Shown in pieces: positions 34,849-43,519 of a stretch of 64,000 bases of DNA; positions within the stretch are counted from its first letter, which is position 1; each line of letters starts with the position of its first letter. The notes under the pieces were generated by a model, which was not told the origin of the DNA, did no database searches, and saw nothing but the letters and a program-made list of their open reading frames with translations. Both the position numbers and the translations under genes were made by a program. Origin of the DNA: Candidatus Methylomicrobium oryzae (GTDB lineage: Bacteria > Pseudomonadota > Gammaproteobacteria > Methylococcales > Methylomonadaceae). The stretch is from the NCBI RefSeq assembly GCF_016745425.1, contig NZ_JAERVK010000015.1:71447-135446 (forward strand). The letters run 5' to 3'.

Positions 34849-35080
34849 GGTTTCCGTTTATCTTCCTGCTTTTTGGGCAGCTTTACAACAAATCTGTGAC
34901 GTTAGGCAGGTTCACTTAACGGCCTATCATCCTAAAACGGGGTGATAAACTGATCCGGATCTCATGGCATGCAGTTGGGCCCATCCGAACAATGCAAGTT
35001 TGACGGGGACTATTGTGAGTCCGCTTATTGACAGCGAGCAGGCATTCAAGGAATAGCGCTTGAAAGACCGATAAGGGTCC
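34849..35080. repeat. Dispersed ~230-bp repeat, copy A
   Basis: This stretch aligns with 46986-47213 over its whole length. Shared blocks include GTTTATCTTCCTGCTTTTT, CTTTACAACAAATC, GCCTATCATCC and AATAGCGC/AATAAGCGC near the right end. Copy A ends exactly where the 168-base TIR element begins. In the minus strand both copies give a similar short frame around ACHEIRISL/ACHNIRIYL, so the repeat may come from an old coding sequence. Confidence 0.65.
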
Positions 35081-35248
35081 AGGCTGTGTAAAAATGTGGA
35101 AAATGAAGGCAGAAATTGAAAATTTCTCGATTTGGTTCATCCTTCAGCCCATTTAAACCACCTTGATCTCCACTAAGATTTGGCACTAATTGGCAAACTG
35201 ATTACAAAATTCCACCTCTATCCGGAATTTCACGTTTTTACACAGCCT
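35081..35248. mobile_element. 168-bp MITE-like element
   Basis: Terminal inverted repeats of about 20 bases bound the element: AGGCTGTGTAAAAATGTGGA at the left and the reverse of AGGCTGTGTAAAAACGTGAA at the right, with two differences. There is no coding capacity inside. No clear target duplication is seen. A similar TTTTACACAGG end lies at 35317-35330, next to the stop codon of the neighbouring cassette gene, so a related element may have been there too. Confidence 0.6.
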
Positions 35249-35320
35249 GAGTCGAGCCCTGCCTGTCTGCCTTATTCAGTCAAGGCTAATTTCTGAATCC
35301 TGCTGATCAAATCCAGAGTT

Positions 35321-35713
35321 TTACACAGGAGTCTTCGCCTTGATGAAGGCTTCAATCTCTCCAGGCCGGCGTGGACCTCGTTCCAGCCACTCGACCCGCC
35401 ATTCAGCAATTCGCTCTCCCTTTTCATGGATAAATTTTCCGGATTCCGGCTCATTGATCCATTCCCACTGACGAATTAAAACAAGAGGTTCTTCAGCACC
35501 GGGGGCTTCTATGGAGCACGCTAGGGCCTCTTCATACGTTTCAAACGCATAGTAATAATCACCCTCATCAAAATCCTCTGTGGAGTCAGAAGTAGGATGG
35601 CACCATACTCTGTATTCGAGGACTTCGTCGAAAAAGTAGCCTGCTCCAGATTTAGCGAGTGCCGGGTATTCACCTACCCTAGTTGGGACGACGGCTTTGG
35701 GATATTTGCTCAT
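35321..35713 (-). CDS. Cassette-type hypothetical protein
   Basis: From the ATG at 35713 (MSKYPKAVVPTRVGEYPALA) the protein has 130 residues. The body is acidic and aromatic: GYFFDEVLEYRVWCHP, YYYAFETYEEALACS, PLVLIRQWEWINEP. I recognise this as the sort of conserved soluble protein repeatedly found in integron and phage cassettes, with no known function. The C-terminus (IKAKTPV) ends at a sequence that looks like a mobile-element end, so the natural end may be lost. Confidence 0.6.
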   Translation of the reverse strand: MSKYPKAVVPTRVGEYPALAKSGAGYFFDEVLEYRVWCHPTSDSTEDFDEGDYYYAFETYEEALACSIEAPGAEEPLVLIRQWEWINEPESGKFIHEKGERIAEWRVEWLERGPRRPGEIEAFIKAKTPV

Positions 35714-35927
35714 GAATGACCTTTGATGGCTAAGATGTCCGCTTTCTCGTTTCTTTAACTCTTTGCAAAGGTTGAAAGGGTTTGAAGTCCAAGGGGACGA
35801 AAACATATGTTAGCGTTTAATATAATTCGCTTACGAGTTTATCTCAAGCAGACCGACGGACAACACTAGGCCATTTTCTGCCGGTTTTATGCATTTTCCA
35901 GCGGCTGCTAAAGATCACCAATTGCTC

Positions 35928-35988
35928 GCTCAACGCCTGAATTAAGCCGAGCTGCGAAGCGGCTTCGGCTTGAAATGAATTGTTAGGC
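35928..35988 (-). other. Integron attC recombination site
   Basis: On the minus strand the site begins GCCTAACAATTCATTTCAAG and ends GGCTTAATTCAGGCGTTGAGC (last 20 bases GCTTAATTCAGGCGTTGAGC). Both outer cores fit RYYYAAC and GTTRRRY exactly, the inner arms AAGCCGA and TCGGCTT pair, and the whole is very close to the attC of aadA-type cassettes. It is 61 bases long. The stop codon TAA of the preceding gene lies inside the first core, as in classical cassettes. Confidence 0.88.
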
Positions 35989-36372
35989 ACCATCCGCGAA
36001 CTCCCCCTGTTCCGAGTCATCTACGGGGCGAGGTAAGCGCCCCTCCAGCCAATCCGCAACGGTACCGGGTTGGAACGAAGGGTCTTTAGACTCAATGACC
36101 CAGGATAAGTAATCCTCCGGTCCTCCATTGAGATAGGGCGCGGGAGATACCGGCATAAAAACCGTCGGCAGGCGCTCCTTGACGGAGAGATAGTTGAGAA
36201 CGCAGCCGAACTCTTGAACGACGTGCCACGCCAACGGATGCGTAATGTCTATGCCGAACTTGACCCACCAATTGCCATCGTCGAAGCGGCCCGTACCAAT
36301 GGCAGCAGGCGACATGGCCGGAACCCGCTTGAGGTAGGCCAGCAGCTTGTCGAAATCTCGGGTGTCTCCCAT
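35983..36372 (-). CDS. Cassette-encoded hypothetical protein
   Basis: From the ATG at 36372 (MGDTRDFDKLLAYLKRVPAM) the protein has 129 residues. It starts four bases after the right core GTTAGGT of one attC and ends inside the left core of the next, so it is a complete integron cassette gene. The sequence includes WWVKFGIDITHPLAWHVVQE and a C-terminal SFQPGTVADWLEGRLPRPVD. The fold resembles small immunity-type hypothetical proteins, but I cannot assign a family. Confidence 0.65.
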   Translation of the reverse strand: MGDTRDFDKLLAYLKRVPAMSPAAIGTGRFDDGNWWVKFGIDITHPLAWHVVQEFGCVLNYLSVKERLPTVFMPVSPAPYLNGGPEDYLSWVIESKDPSFQPGTVADWLEGRLPRPVDDSEQGEFADGA

Positions 36373-36375
36373 GGC

Positions 36376-36444
36376 ACCTAACGCCAAGCTCAACCGAGGA
36401 AGGCCGTATCGCGGCCTGACGTAGGCTGGAGCGACTCGTTATGT
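36376..36444 (-). other. Probable integron attC site
   Basis: On the minus strand the site runs from ACATAAC to GTTAGGT (69 bases). Inner pairing includes TAACG with CGTTA and GCTC with GAGC, and the right part (GGTTGAGCTTGGCGTTAGGT) is typical of chromosomal integrons. One left-core base departs from RYYYAAC. A start codon follows four bases after the right core. No credible cassette gene is seen upstream of it. Confidence 0.65.
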
Positions 36445-37081
36445 TTGTTTTTCACGCGATGCCTATTGATTGTAATATTTGATGATACATACCGTGCCCT
36501 TTCAATCGGAACATTAAATGAAAACTGCAATTCGCTAATGCCAAACTCGTAGAATCTTCTCGGACTTATTTCGGCCAAGAGCTGTCAATTAATAGGTGTT
36601 TCGAATGGCTGATTTTATGTCAAGAAGCGGACCGGTCGCAGGCAACCGTCCTGGTTTCTTAGCGATTTCGATATTAATAAGGCCCAGGTAGGGTCCCCCG
36701 GATGGAGAAAACTTTGAAGAATAAGGGATGATGGTTCGCGAGGGAGATATAACGGAAAGTCATCGCTTCTTCAAATGATAGCTAAATGAGTAGCTTGTCT
36801 TGCGTACCAGGTCGCGGAGATAGCACTCTTATTTTTTCGCCCTGGTTGGGCTACGCGCTATGTTTCATGGATAGACAGCTCGGATCAATAGACCACGATC
36901 AAAACAGCGGTCGAGCACTGCCGGCCAAAAACCGACGTTCCGTTTTACAAATGCTTCCCCCGAGTCGGAGCAAGAGGCTTAAAGGTAAGGAAAATACGTT
37001 ATCCCTTTCCCTCCGAGCTCATGCCTGCTCGAAGGGAAAGGCCGAAGGTCATCAAAGGATAGCGCTATCTCGTTCCCAGAA
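36445..37081. other. Intergenic region beyond the cassette cluster
   Basis: About 640 bases without a supported gene. Near its right end lies the hairpin at 37004-37041. A plus-strand frame at 36786-37157 has no domain and overlaps the cytochrome gene, so I do not call it. Confidence 0.4.
37004..37041 (-). terminator. Strong hairpin after the dihaem cytochrome gene
   Basis: CCTTTCCCT pairs with AGGGAAAGG and, inside, CGAGC pairs with GCTCG around an eight-base loop. It lies 41 bases after the stop codon of the cytochrome gene on the minus strand. The following sequence is only moderately T-rich (GATAACGTATTTT). Confidence 0.4.
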
Positions 37082-38527
37082 TTATAGGGATTTCAAGTAT
37101 TCAACCAGATCTTTCTCTTCTGAGTCGGTTAGCTTCAGGTCAAAACGAGCGTTATAGCTGTCGACCACATCCAGTAGTGTTTTGAAGCGCCCATCATGAT
37201 AAAACCGCCCTGCGTTTTCATCTTTCATGAACAAACCTTCCTCCCTGACGAAGAGACCAGCCAGATTCATCGTCTTATAAGTGTCTCCCGGCGCACGATT
37301 CGCCTGAAAGGCGTCGATCTTCATCTCCGCCGGCGTATGGAGATTCCAGCCTGGATCGGTCCATAACGGCTCGGCATGACATTGGGTACAATTGGCCTTG
37401 CCGCTGAACAGTTCATCACCTCGTTTGGCCGCGGCCTCGTCAAAGTCGATGCCGGCTCTGGGTTGGGGCGCCGGCAGGGACAATTGATACAAATGCAGCG
37501 GCGGTAATTTGGCCGTGACCAAATCCTCATCCGGATCCACCGTGATATGGCCAAATTTCTTCGCCGCCGCAATCGGGAATTTGGCTGCATTATCGAGCCT
37601 TGGATCGAAGAAATTCCCAACCCCATGCATTTCCAAGATGGCGACAAACGCATTCCAGTAGGGAATCGAGCCCCAGTCGCCGGTCCAGGTATGCTGATTA
37701 AAGCCTGCCAAGCCGTACGCATTGGGCAGCAGCGTCGCACCCGGGACATTGGTTGCGGTGACTACGCCATTGGTAACCTGCTGCGGATTGGAGGCCTTGC
37801 CATCCAGCACCAGCTCCGCATCGAATTTTCCAGGCCCCCAGCTATTCAGGACAGTGCGTACATTCTCGTCCGTAATATCGGGATTCACAATTTTCAACAG
37901 GTCGGTAAGCGGCTGTACCGTAGGAGCAAAAGCAATGATGGCCCCGACGTTAAGGTCGCGGTTCGCCCAGCCGTCCAGCCGGTGGCCTACGCCGTGCGTC
38001 AGGGAGTCATCCACCGTGGAGTGACAGAGTGCACAGGTGATCCCGACCGACTGCAGCGAATTGCCGTTGAATGTGCCCTTAACGCCCACCACGGCATCCA
38101 GCTTGAGGAGAGCCAGAGTGACGGCGACATCGTTCAGGTCGACTTGACCTGCTTCAAGCGCCTGGACGATGTCCTGCGGGAGTGCGTCGACATCCACCTT
38201 CAGCCCCAATTCCAAGGCTTGCGCAGGGGATAAGCCGGAACCGACCCCGCCGAACTGCTGGCCTTCGATCGCTTGATGCAAATGCAGCGCATCTTCCCAG
38301 AATTGTTCATCGCCAAACGTGTCGAAACGGAAAATATCGCGTCCTTGAGTGAGCATTTGTGCCGCGTTCTTCATGATGGGGTCTTTCTTCAGGGCCATTT
38401 TGATGGAAGATTTTGAGGATAAAGGTGCCTGACCGCCGGCAAAAGTCATCGAATTGAATATAAGTCCTGTAATTAAAAAACAGAACAGGATAAGTTTCCA
38501 GGGTACGAAGTTGGCTTTATTCATCAT
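37082..38527 (-). CDS. Exported dihaem cytochrome c
   Basis: A 481-residue protein with an N-terminal signal segment (WKLILFCFLITGLIFNSMTF). Two CXXCH motifs are visible: VGITCALCHSTVDD at about residue 170 and KANCTQCHAEPLW at about 375. Distal methionine ligands could come from segments such as YKTMNLAGLF or LFMKDENAGRFYHD. The spacing of the two haems and the LLDVVDSYNARFDLKLTDSE ending resemble the MauG/cytochrome c peroxidase superfamily loosely. AGGAGA precedes the ATG pair. It stands alone, so its electron partners are unknown. Confidence 0.75.
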   Translation of the reverse strand: MMNKANFVPWKLILFCFLITGLIFNSMTFAGGQAPLSSKSSIKMALKKDPIMKNAAQMLTQGRDIFRFDTFGDEQFWEDALHLHQAIEGQQFGGVGSGLSPAQALELGLKVDVDALPQDIVQALEAGQVDLNDVAVTLALLKLDAVVGVKGTFNGNSLQSVGITCALCHSTVDDSLTHGVGHRLDGWANRDLNVGAIIAFAPTVQPLTDLLKIVNPDITDENVRTVLNSWGPGKFDAELVLDGKASNPQQVTNGVVTATNVPGATLLPNAYGLAGFNQHTWTGDWGSIPYWNAFVAILEMHGVGNFFDPRLDNAAKFPIAAAKKFGHITVDPDEDLVTAKLPPLHLYQLSLPAPQPRAGIDFDEAAAKRGDELFSGKANCTQCHAEPLWTDPGWNLHTPAEMKIDAFQANRAPGDTYKTMNLAGLFVREEGLFMKDENAGRFYHDGRFKTLLDVVDSYNARFDLKLTDSEEKDLVEYLKSL

Positions 38528-39449
38528 GTGTTCTCCTGCAATAAAGGTTTTTTGAGAATTCCCCCTTCATCGGTCAGTCGTCGCTACGTGGGACTCTGGA
38601 AGCCGAAAAACATACAGCGCCGTGCGGCGTGGCGCGCCATACACGTGCGGCGCGAAACCTTTAAGCCGGCCGCCCCAACCGGAAGGCATCGCGATGTATT
38701 ATTGGCGTTAGAATAACCGCGAGCACGATCACAGCAAATAAGCGGAGAGGGAAAACACTCCCATGTCTCAGACCGCCTTATGAAAAAGAGCACGGCGGCG
38801 CTAAACGCAGGGGATGAGATAACTACGAGTGGGGCCTAATGACCTTTTCGCTCGGGTGAGCGGTTTGAGCTTCTTCTTGGTTTCCCCTTGTCTTCTCGCT
38901 ATCGGCAATTATCAAACTAGAGTTTAACGTCCTGCAGCGGTGGGTAAATGGAGAATTAAGGCTATCTATAGGATAGAGAATAGGTAGGATAATTATTTAC
39001 CAGGAGAGAGCTGTATCATAGAGTGTGGCGCAGCAGAAGGGTATGAAATAGTTTTCATGGCTTATCACTCCGTTTTGCTGAATATCTTTACTCAAAATCC
39101 GCAGGAATATTTACGAGGGTTAAAAAATGTCAACCGCCGCTAGCAAAGCCAAGGCTTTCTCAAAAAAGAGACCAGCGTTATTACGCCTTTTTCCTATTTC
39201 CTCGAAGATCAAAAATGACATTGCCGATAAGTAAATTTTGAGATTAAATCTCCGTCAACGCCTTTCAAAAACGGCTGAATTATGAATACCTGAATTCGGC
39301 CACTATTTATTTTTGGATGTTTCCTGACGAATAGCGGGTTTATGCCAATAAACAGCCCTTAACCGTCCTTAATACACAAAGGCGAATTAAAGGCTGGAAA
39401 ATAACTATTGATTTATGGAAGGGCCATTCACTATTTTTGCAGTTGTCCC
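38528..39449. other. Long intergenic region
   Basis: About 920 bases with no gene I can support. The first part is G+C-rich (GCCGTGCGGCGTGGCGCGCC), and the rest is A+T-rich. A 35-codon plus-strand frame at 39127-39234 (MSTAASKAKAFSKKRPALLR) has no ribosome site. Nothing else stands out. Confidence 0.4.
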
Positions 39450-40964
39450 TTATCTGGAAAAACTGGCTTTCACAGACATGCTTTTATTGACCGTCACCAC
39501 GCATACATTTCCGGTACCCGCACAGTCTCCACTCCATCCTAAAAATTGTTTTCCCGCTGGGGGGATGGCTGTAAAGGTCACTACCGTGCCTTGGGCGAAT
39601 TTAGCCGAACAATCCTTACCGCAGTTAATCGTTCGATCGATCCCGTTGGGCGTCGCGGTTACCGTACCCGAATTGCTGGTAGCTGCCGAAACGGAAAACA
39701 AGGATACAAATGTCGCGGAGGTCGTGATTTGATCGTTAACCGTAACATTACAGGTCGGGCTTGTTCCTTGGCAGGCCCCTTGCCAACCTGTAAATATGCT
39801 TCCTGAACCCGCACTGGCATTCAGCGTGATGACGGTGCCTATTTCATAGCTTGATGAACATGTCTTGCCGCAGTTAATGCTCTTTTCATTCGATACGACA
39901 CTCCCGTTGCCGGAGGTCGACACACTTAACGACGGCACAGCGATATTGGCCGCTGCCATTTGGGCAACTAATAGGTCCCCTAACTCACCATCCAGTGGCG
40001 CGTTACAGCTACCATCGCCCCCGCACACGGCTTCATGTGTCAAAGGATCGTAATTTCCCGTATACGCGTACGTTTCATAACGTCTGACCACAGCCCTTGA
40101 CCCACTGTGGGGCGAGCCTTGATTGGCATATTTTCCGCGTTGACGGTGCTTACCATCGGGTGGTGGACTCGGTTGCATCAGCACCCAATCTGTTTCCACT
40201 TGTGCCGCATCTTGGGGTACGAGGGTATTGGGCGTGCCATCGGGATTAGTCGAAACCAGCTCGCTCAACTCGATTTCTCGATTTAGTTCCGTTTTATATA
40301 CCTTCATCCAGGCGGCATCGCCGTACTGGGGTACGGGTTCCGGCTCTGGGGGTGGAGGGGGCGGAGGTAACTGAACTTCTGCAACTAACACTGGCGGAGC
40401 TGTAGGTTGATCCAGCGGTGGGGGCTGAAAGTAATAGTTGGGCGTCGGTACCGTTACTGTATTCGCCGAGCCGATCAATTGACCCGGATTGGCCGAATCT
40501 TCCAGCAGCCAGCGATAGGTAACCGCAGTTGCTTTGGATACGGCGGTGTAATTCAAATGAATCCCAAAGTGGTCACACCCCGCTGTGAGATAACTGGGGT
40601 TCCACTGGTAACACGTTCCAGAAAAATTTATACCCGGCGTTTTGGCAATCGTTGTAGCGGGAAATTGGTGGCTTTGCGTATCGTAGGGACTTTGGTAGCG
40701 GACATAACTGCCTGTGGCATAGGGTTCTACCACGGGTTGACCGTATTTGTTGCCGGTCCAAGGCTGAGTCATGTCGCCGGGTTGAATGCCCTCCAGCTGC
40801 ACTTCAAACCCATGTGCATCCTGACCTTCAAAATTGGCCGCATCGAAGTTGCCCAATGAGCCTACAATATAGTTTCCCGCTGCTGCGAGGGACGGCGTCA
40901 GGAAACCCACAGCAAACAATAGATTTACCTTCCGTATGAGGTGCGACGACCCAGTTCGATTCAT
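39450..40964 (-). CDS. Secreted protein with two C-terminal beta-repeat domains
   Basis: A 504-residue protein with a signal peptide ending near SLAAAG. After an N-terminal domain and a proline-rich hinge (QLPPPPPPPEPEPVP) come two ~75-residue repeats at the C-terminus. Each contains INCGKTCS/INCGKDCS, a GTVxT(L/F)xA strand and a FxGWxGxC turn followed by CxVTVN. This is the bacterial GW/'Listeria-Bacteroides'-type beta repeat seen in surface and secreted proteins, each with two probable disulfides. AGGAGA precedes the ATG. The N-terminal domain is not recognised; it may be secreted or surface-bound. Confidence 0.7.
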   Translation of the reverse strand: MNRTGSSHLIRKVNLLFAVGFLTPSLAAAGNYIVGSLGNFDAANFEGQDAHGFEVQLEGIQPGDMTQPWTGNKYGQPVVEPYATGSYVRYQSPYDTQSHQFPATTIAKTPGINFSGTCYQWNPSYLTAGCDHFGIHLNYTAVSKATAVTYRWLLEDSANPGQLIGSANTVTVPTPNYYFQPPPLDQPTAPPVLVAEVQLPPPPPPPEPEPVPQYGDAAWMKVYKTELNREIELSELVSTNPDGTPNTLVPQDAAQVETDWVLMQPSPPPDGKHRQRGKYANQGSPHSGSRAVVRRYETYAYTGNYDPLTHEAVCGGDGSCNAPLDGELGDLLVAQMAAANIAVPSLSVSTSGNGSVVSNEKSINCGKTCSSSYEIGTVITLNASAGSGSIFTGWQGACQGTSPTCNVTVNDQITTSATFVSLFSVSAATSNSGTVTATPNGIDRTINCGKDCSAKFAQGTVVTFTAIPPAGKQFLGWSGDCAGTGNVCVVTVNKSMSVKASFSR

Positions 40965-41385
40965 TCTTTTCTCCTGTTATTGGACACATACTTACATTCA
41001 GCCGGCTATTTTTTGCCTCACTCTTTTTTGCCAGCGGAGCGTTAATTCCCAAAGTCGTGCAAAAGGTTCAAAAATTTTTATCCAGGAGAATAGGTAGGCT
41101 TCACAGGAGTCAAGATTCAACCAGAACAGGAGCTTTCAATAGTAGCCTCGCATTTTAGATCGGAATAGGTACGATAGATTTTGAGCGTGTGTTATATATG
41201 ATCGTTTGCTGTCACAATTATTTTGAGAGAATAAATGACGGCATAGAGTCGATTGCGTTGAAAAAGCCGGTTTTTGCTGAATTTTGGGAAGTTAGGAAAG
41301 TTTGAGCCTGTATCAGATAACATCGAAAATTCACTATCCCGGAATAACCGTCGCGATTCAATCAGGATTGAGGAAATTTCTTGAA

Positions 41386-42561
41386 ATGACAGATAGAGCA
41401 GCTGTATCCGATGAACAGCCCGGCGACCCCGCCGGGCAAATTCCATCCCCTTTCGCGCCGTCGTTTAAGTGCAATTTTATCAATGGCGCCTATCTGGAAA
41501 TTCAGGGGGACAGCCCCAATCGCTATCGCGTGGAATTCCAGGATCTGGATGAACCGGAGTATGTTCTGCAATGCGAAGTCCCGGCCGGAGGCTGGGTGCG
41601 GTCTCCCCAATCCTATTTTGTGCGTTGGGCTATCGAGGTTTTTGAGCTGTCCGGCAACAAACCCGTTTTTCAGCATCGTTACGATTGCCGGGAGAAACGG
41701 GTTTATATTGGCTTTGAGTCCAGTTCGCTAGGCGATACCCTGGCCTGGTTTCCGGCCGTTGAGCAATTCCGGGAACAGCACGGCTGTCGGCTGATCTGTT
41801 CCACGTTTCTCAACGGCTTATTCAAGGGTAACTATCCTGAGATCGAATTTATCGAGCCCGGGGCGATTGTCGAGGATCTTTATGCGGCCTATCGGATAGG
41901 CGTGTTTTATCGGGAGGATGGGAGCTACGACTACAGTAAAAACTACTCGGCGTTTCGCGAACACTCCATCGCCAGGGCGGCTTACGACATTTTAGGATTG
42001 CCCTATGCGGAGACAAAGCCCAGAGTAAAGTTGAAAGACTTGCCTCTTCCCATGGATAAACCTTATGTCTGTATCGGTTTTCATTCCACTTCACAGGCCA
42101 AATACTGGAATAATCCGAAAGGCTGGGATGAAGTCGTACGGTTTCTGCATTACAAGGGCTATAAAGTGGTGCTCCTGTCCCGGGAGGGCAAAGAATACAT
42201 GGGCAACCGCATTCCGCAAGGGATTAAACTGCTGCCGGAAATCACGCTGGACATCATGGTCAATTATCTGCAGCACGCCAGCATGTTTATCGGAATCGGG
42301 AGCGGCCTGAGCTGGCTTTCCTGGGCAGTGGGATGCCGCACTTGTCTGATCAGCGGCTTTTCATACCCGTACACCGAGATGCAAGATTGTATCCGGGTGT
42401 TTCCCCGGGCGGATATCTGCAGCGGATGCTTCAACCGTTTTCGCCTGGACCCCAACGACTGGAATTGGTGTCCGGACCATAAAGGCACGCCACGGATGTT
42501 CGAATGCTCCCGTCTGATCAGCGGCCGCCAGGTTATCGAAGCCATAAGACCCTTCTTGTAG
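41386..42561 (+). CDS. Autotransporter-type O-heptosyltransferase (Aah/TibC-like)
   Basis: I start at the ATG at 41386, preceded by GAGGA; the product has 391 residues. It has the GT9-like heptosyltransferase core (FESSSLGDTLAWFPAVEQFR; VCIGFHSTSQAKYWNNPKGW; FIGIGSGLSWLSWAVGC). The C-terminus carries four cysteines in DICSGCFNRF, WNWCPDHKG and MFECSRLI, matching the iron-binding finger of the TibC family. These enzymes transfer heptose from ADP-heptose to serines of surface proteins in the cytoplasm. No autotransporter is encoded nearby, but the next gene, convergent, encodes a Gly-Thr-Ser repeat protein. A longer frame from a TTG at 41302 exists. Confidence 0.85.
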   Translation: MTDRAAVSDEQPGDPAGQIPSPFAPSFKCNFINGAYLEIQGDSPNRYRVEFQDLDEPEYVLQCEVPAGGWVRSPQSYFVRWAIEVFELSGNKPVFQHRYDCREKRVYIGFESSSLGDTLAWFPAVEQFREQHGCRLICSTFLNGLFKGNYPEIEFIEPGAIVEDLYAAYRIGVFYREDGSYDYSKNYSAFREHSIARAAYDILGLPYAETKPRVKLKDLPLPMDKPYVCIGFHSTSQAKYWNNPKGWDEVVRFLHYKGYKVVLLSREGKEYMGNRIPQGIKLLPEITLDIMVNYLQHASMFIGIGSGLSWLSWAVGCRTCLISGFSYPYTEMQDCIRVFPRADICSGCFNRFRLDPNDWNWCPDHKGTPRMFECSRLISGRQVIEAIRPFL

Positions 42562-42670
42562 GCTACTGCCTTACCTTGAGCGTTGTCCGCACCCTTGAAA
42601 ATTTTTGAAAAATCGGGAAACACCGCTCCAAGTTCAATCGACTCGGAGCGGTCTGCCTGTCCGGTGCAGT

Positions 42671-43372
42671 TTAAGGATTGAAAATCCCGGTCGCGATTTC
42701 CACATTTGGCGTATCGGGATCGTCATCGGCATCAAAGTCGATCACAATCGGGTTGCCGGCATAAAGAGGAAGTTGCGGGGCCGTTTGCGAAAAATCGCAA
42801 AAACCGTCTTTCTCTTCATAAACCCCTTTTCTCACCCTGAGCTTTAAAGCGTATTTGTAATGCTTGCGCGGATTATCGTCGCTTTCTAGCTCGCACACGA
42901 CGCCATCAGGGAATACCGCTCTCACGACTCCCTCATCGAAATTGTCCGAGGTAATTACCCCCCCTTTCCCGACCTTGACACTAATCTTCAGCTCCTGTCT
43001 ATTCCCCTGCCTTTTGACGGTATGTTTGAAAGTCGCTTTTACCATCGGCGTGCCGAGAGATGGAGTAAAGCCTCCTCTGACAGTTCCATTTACAGCCGGT
43101 GCAATTGTGTTGCTCGAAGTCCCTGAAGTCCCTGAAGTCCCTGAAGTCCCTGAAGTCCCTGAAGTCCCTGATGTTCCTGATGTTCCTGATGTTCCTGATG
43201 TTCCCGAGGTTCCCGAGGTTCCCGAGGTTCCCGAGGTTCCCGAGGTTCCCGAGGTTCCCGAGGTTCCCGAGTTTATCCCATCATCTGCACCGTTTTGCGC
43301 AAAGGCTGGATTCATTATCGCTAAGCTCCCGACCAGTAATAACGCGACTTCTTTGTGCTTTGTCAATTTCAT
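42671..43372 (-). CDS. Exported protein with (Gly-Thr-Ser)17 tract
   Basis: A 233-residue protein with a signal peptide ending at NPAFAQ. Right after it comes a tract of 17 Gly-Thr-Ser units, then a beta-rich domain ([40 protein letters not shown]) and two cysteines that may form a disulfide. AGGA precedes the ATG. The Ser/Thr tract is a good candidate for O-glycosylation, and the gene faces the TibC-like heptosyltransferase gene, their 3' ends 109 bases apart. I know of no family for the globular part. Confidence 0.65.
   Translation of the reverse strand: MKLTKHKEVALLLVGSLAIMNPAFAQNGADDGINSGTSGTSGTSGTSGTSGTSGTSGTSGTSGTSGTSGTSGTSGTSGTSGTSGTSSNTIAPAVNGTVRGGFTPSLGTPMVKATFKHTVKRQGNRQELKISVKVGKGGVITSDNFDEGVVRAVFPDGVVCELESDDNPRKHYKYALKLRVRKGVYEEKDGFCDFSQTAPQLPLYAGNPIVIDFDADDDPDTPNVEIATGIFNP
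43116..43268. repeat. 17 tandem 9-bp units encoding Gly-Thr-Ser
   Basis: On the plus strand six GAAGTCCCT units are followed by four GATGTTCC(T/C) units and seven GAGGTTCCC units. The three homogeneous blocks indicate recent expansion by slippage. A change in unit number keeps the reading frame, so the tract length, not expression, would vary. Confidence 0.95.
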
Positions 43373-43519
43373 GGTTTTTCCTGATTAAGTCTATGTTGAA
43401 TTTCAACTGATAGTTGAGGCATTGGAATTTGCTCAGCCCGTTAATTCCCAAAAACCATGCAAGGTTCAATAGACACGGAAAAAACCTGAAAAACTACCGT
43501 GCGTCTGTCCGCCTTTCTT

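Noticed and set aside
36390..36578. 62-codon minus-strand frame overlapping the attC site at 36376
   Set aside because: It reads through the recombination site, has no family and no ribosome site.
39127..39234. 35-codon plus-strand frame MSTAASKAKAF
   Set aside because: Basic and plausible as a small protein, but there is no ribosome site or family; left out as a gene.
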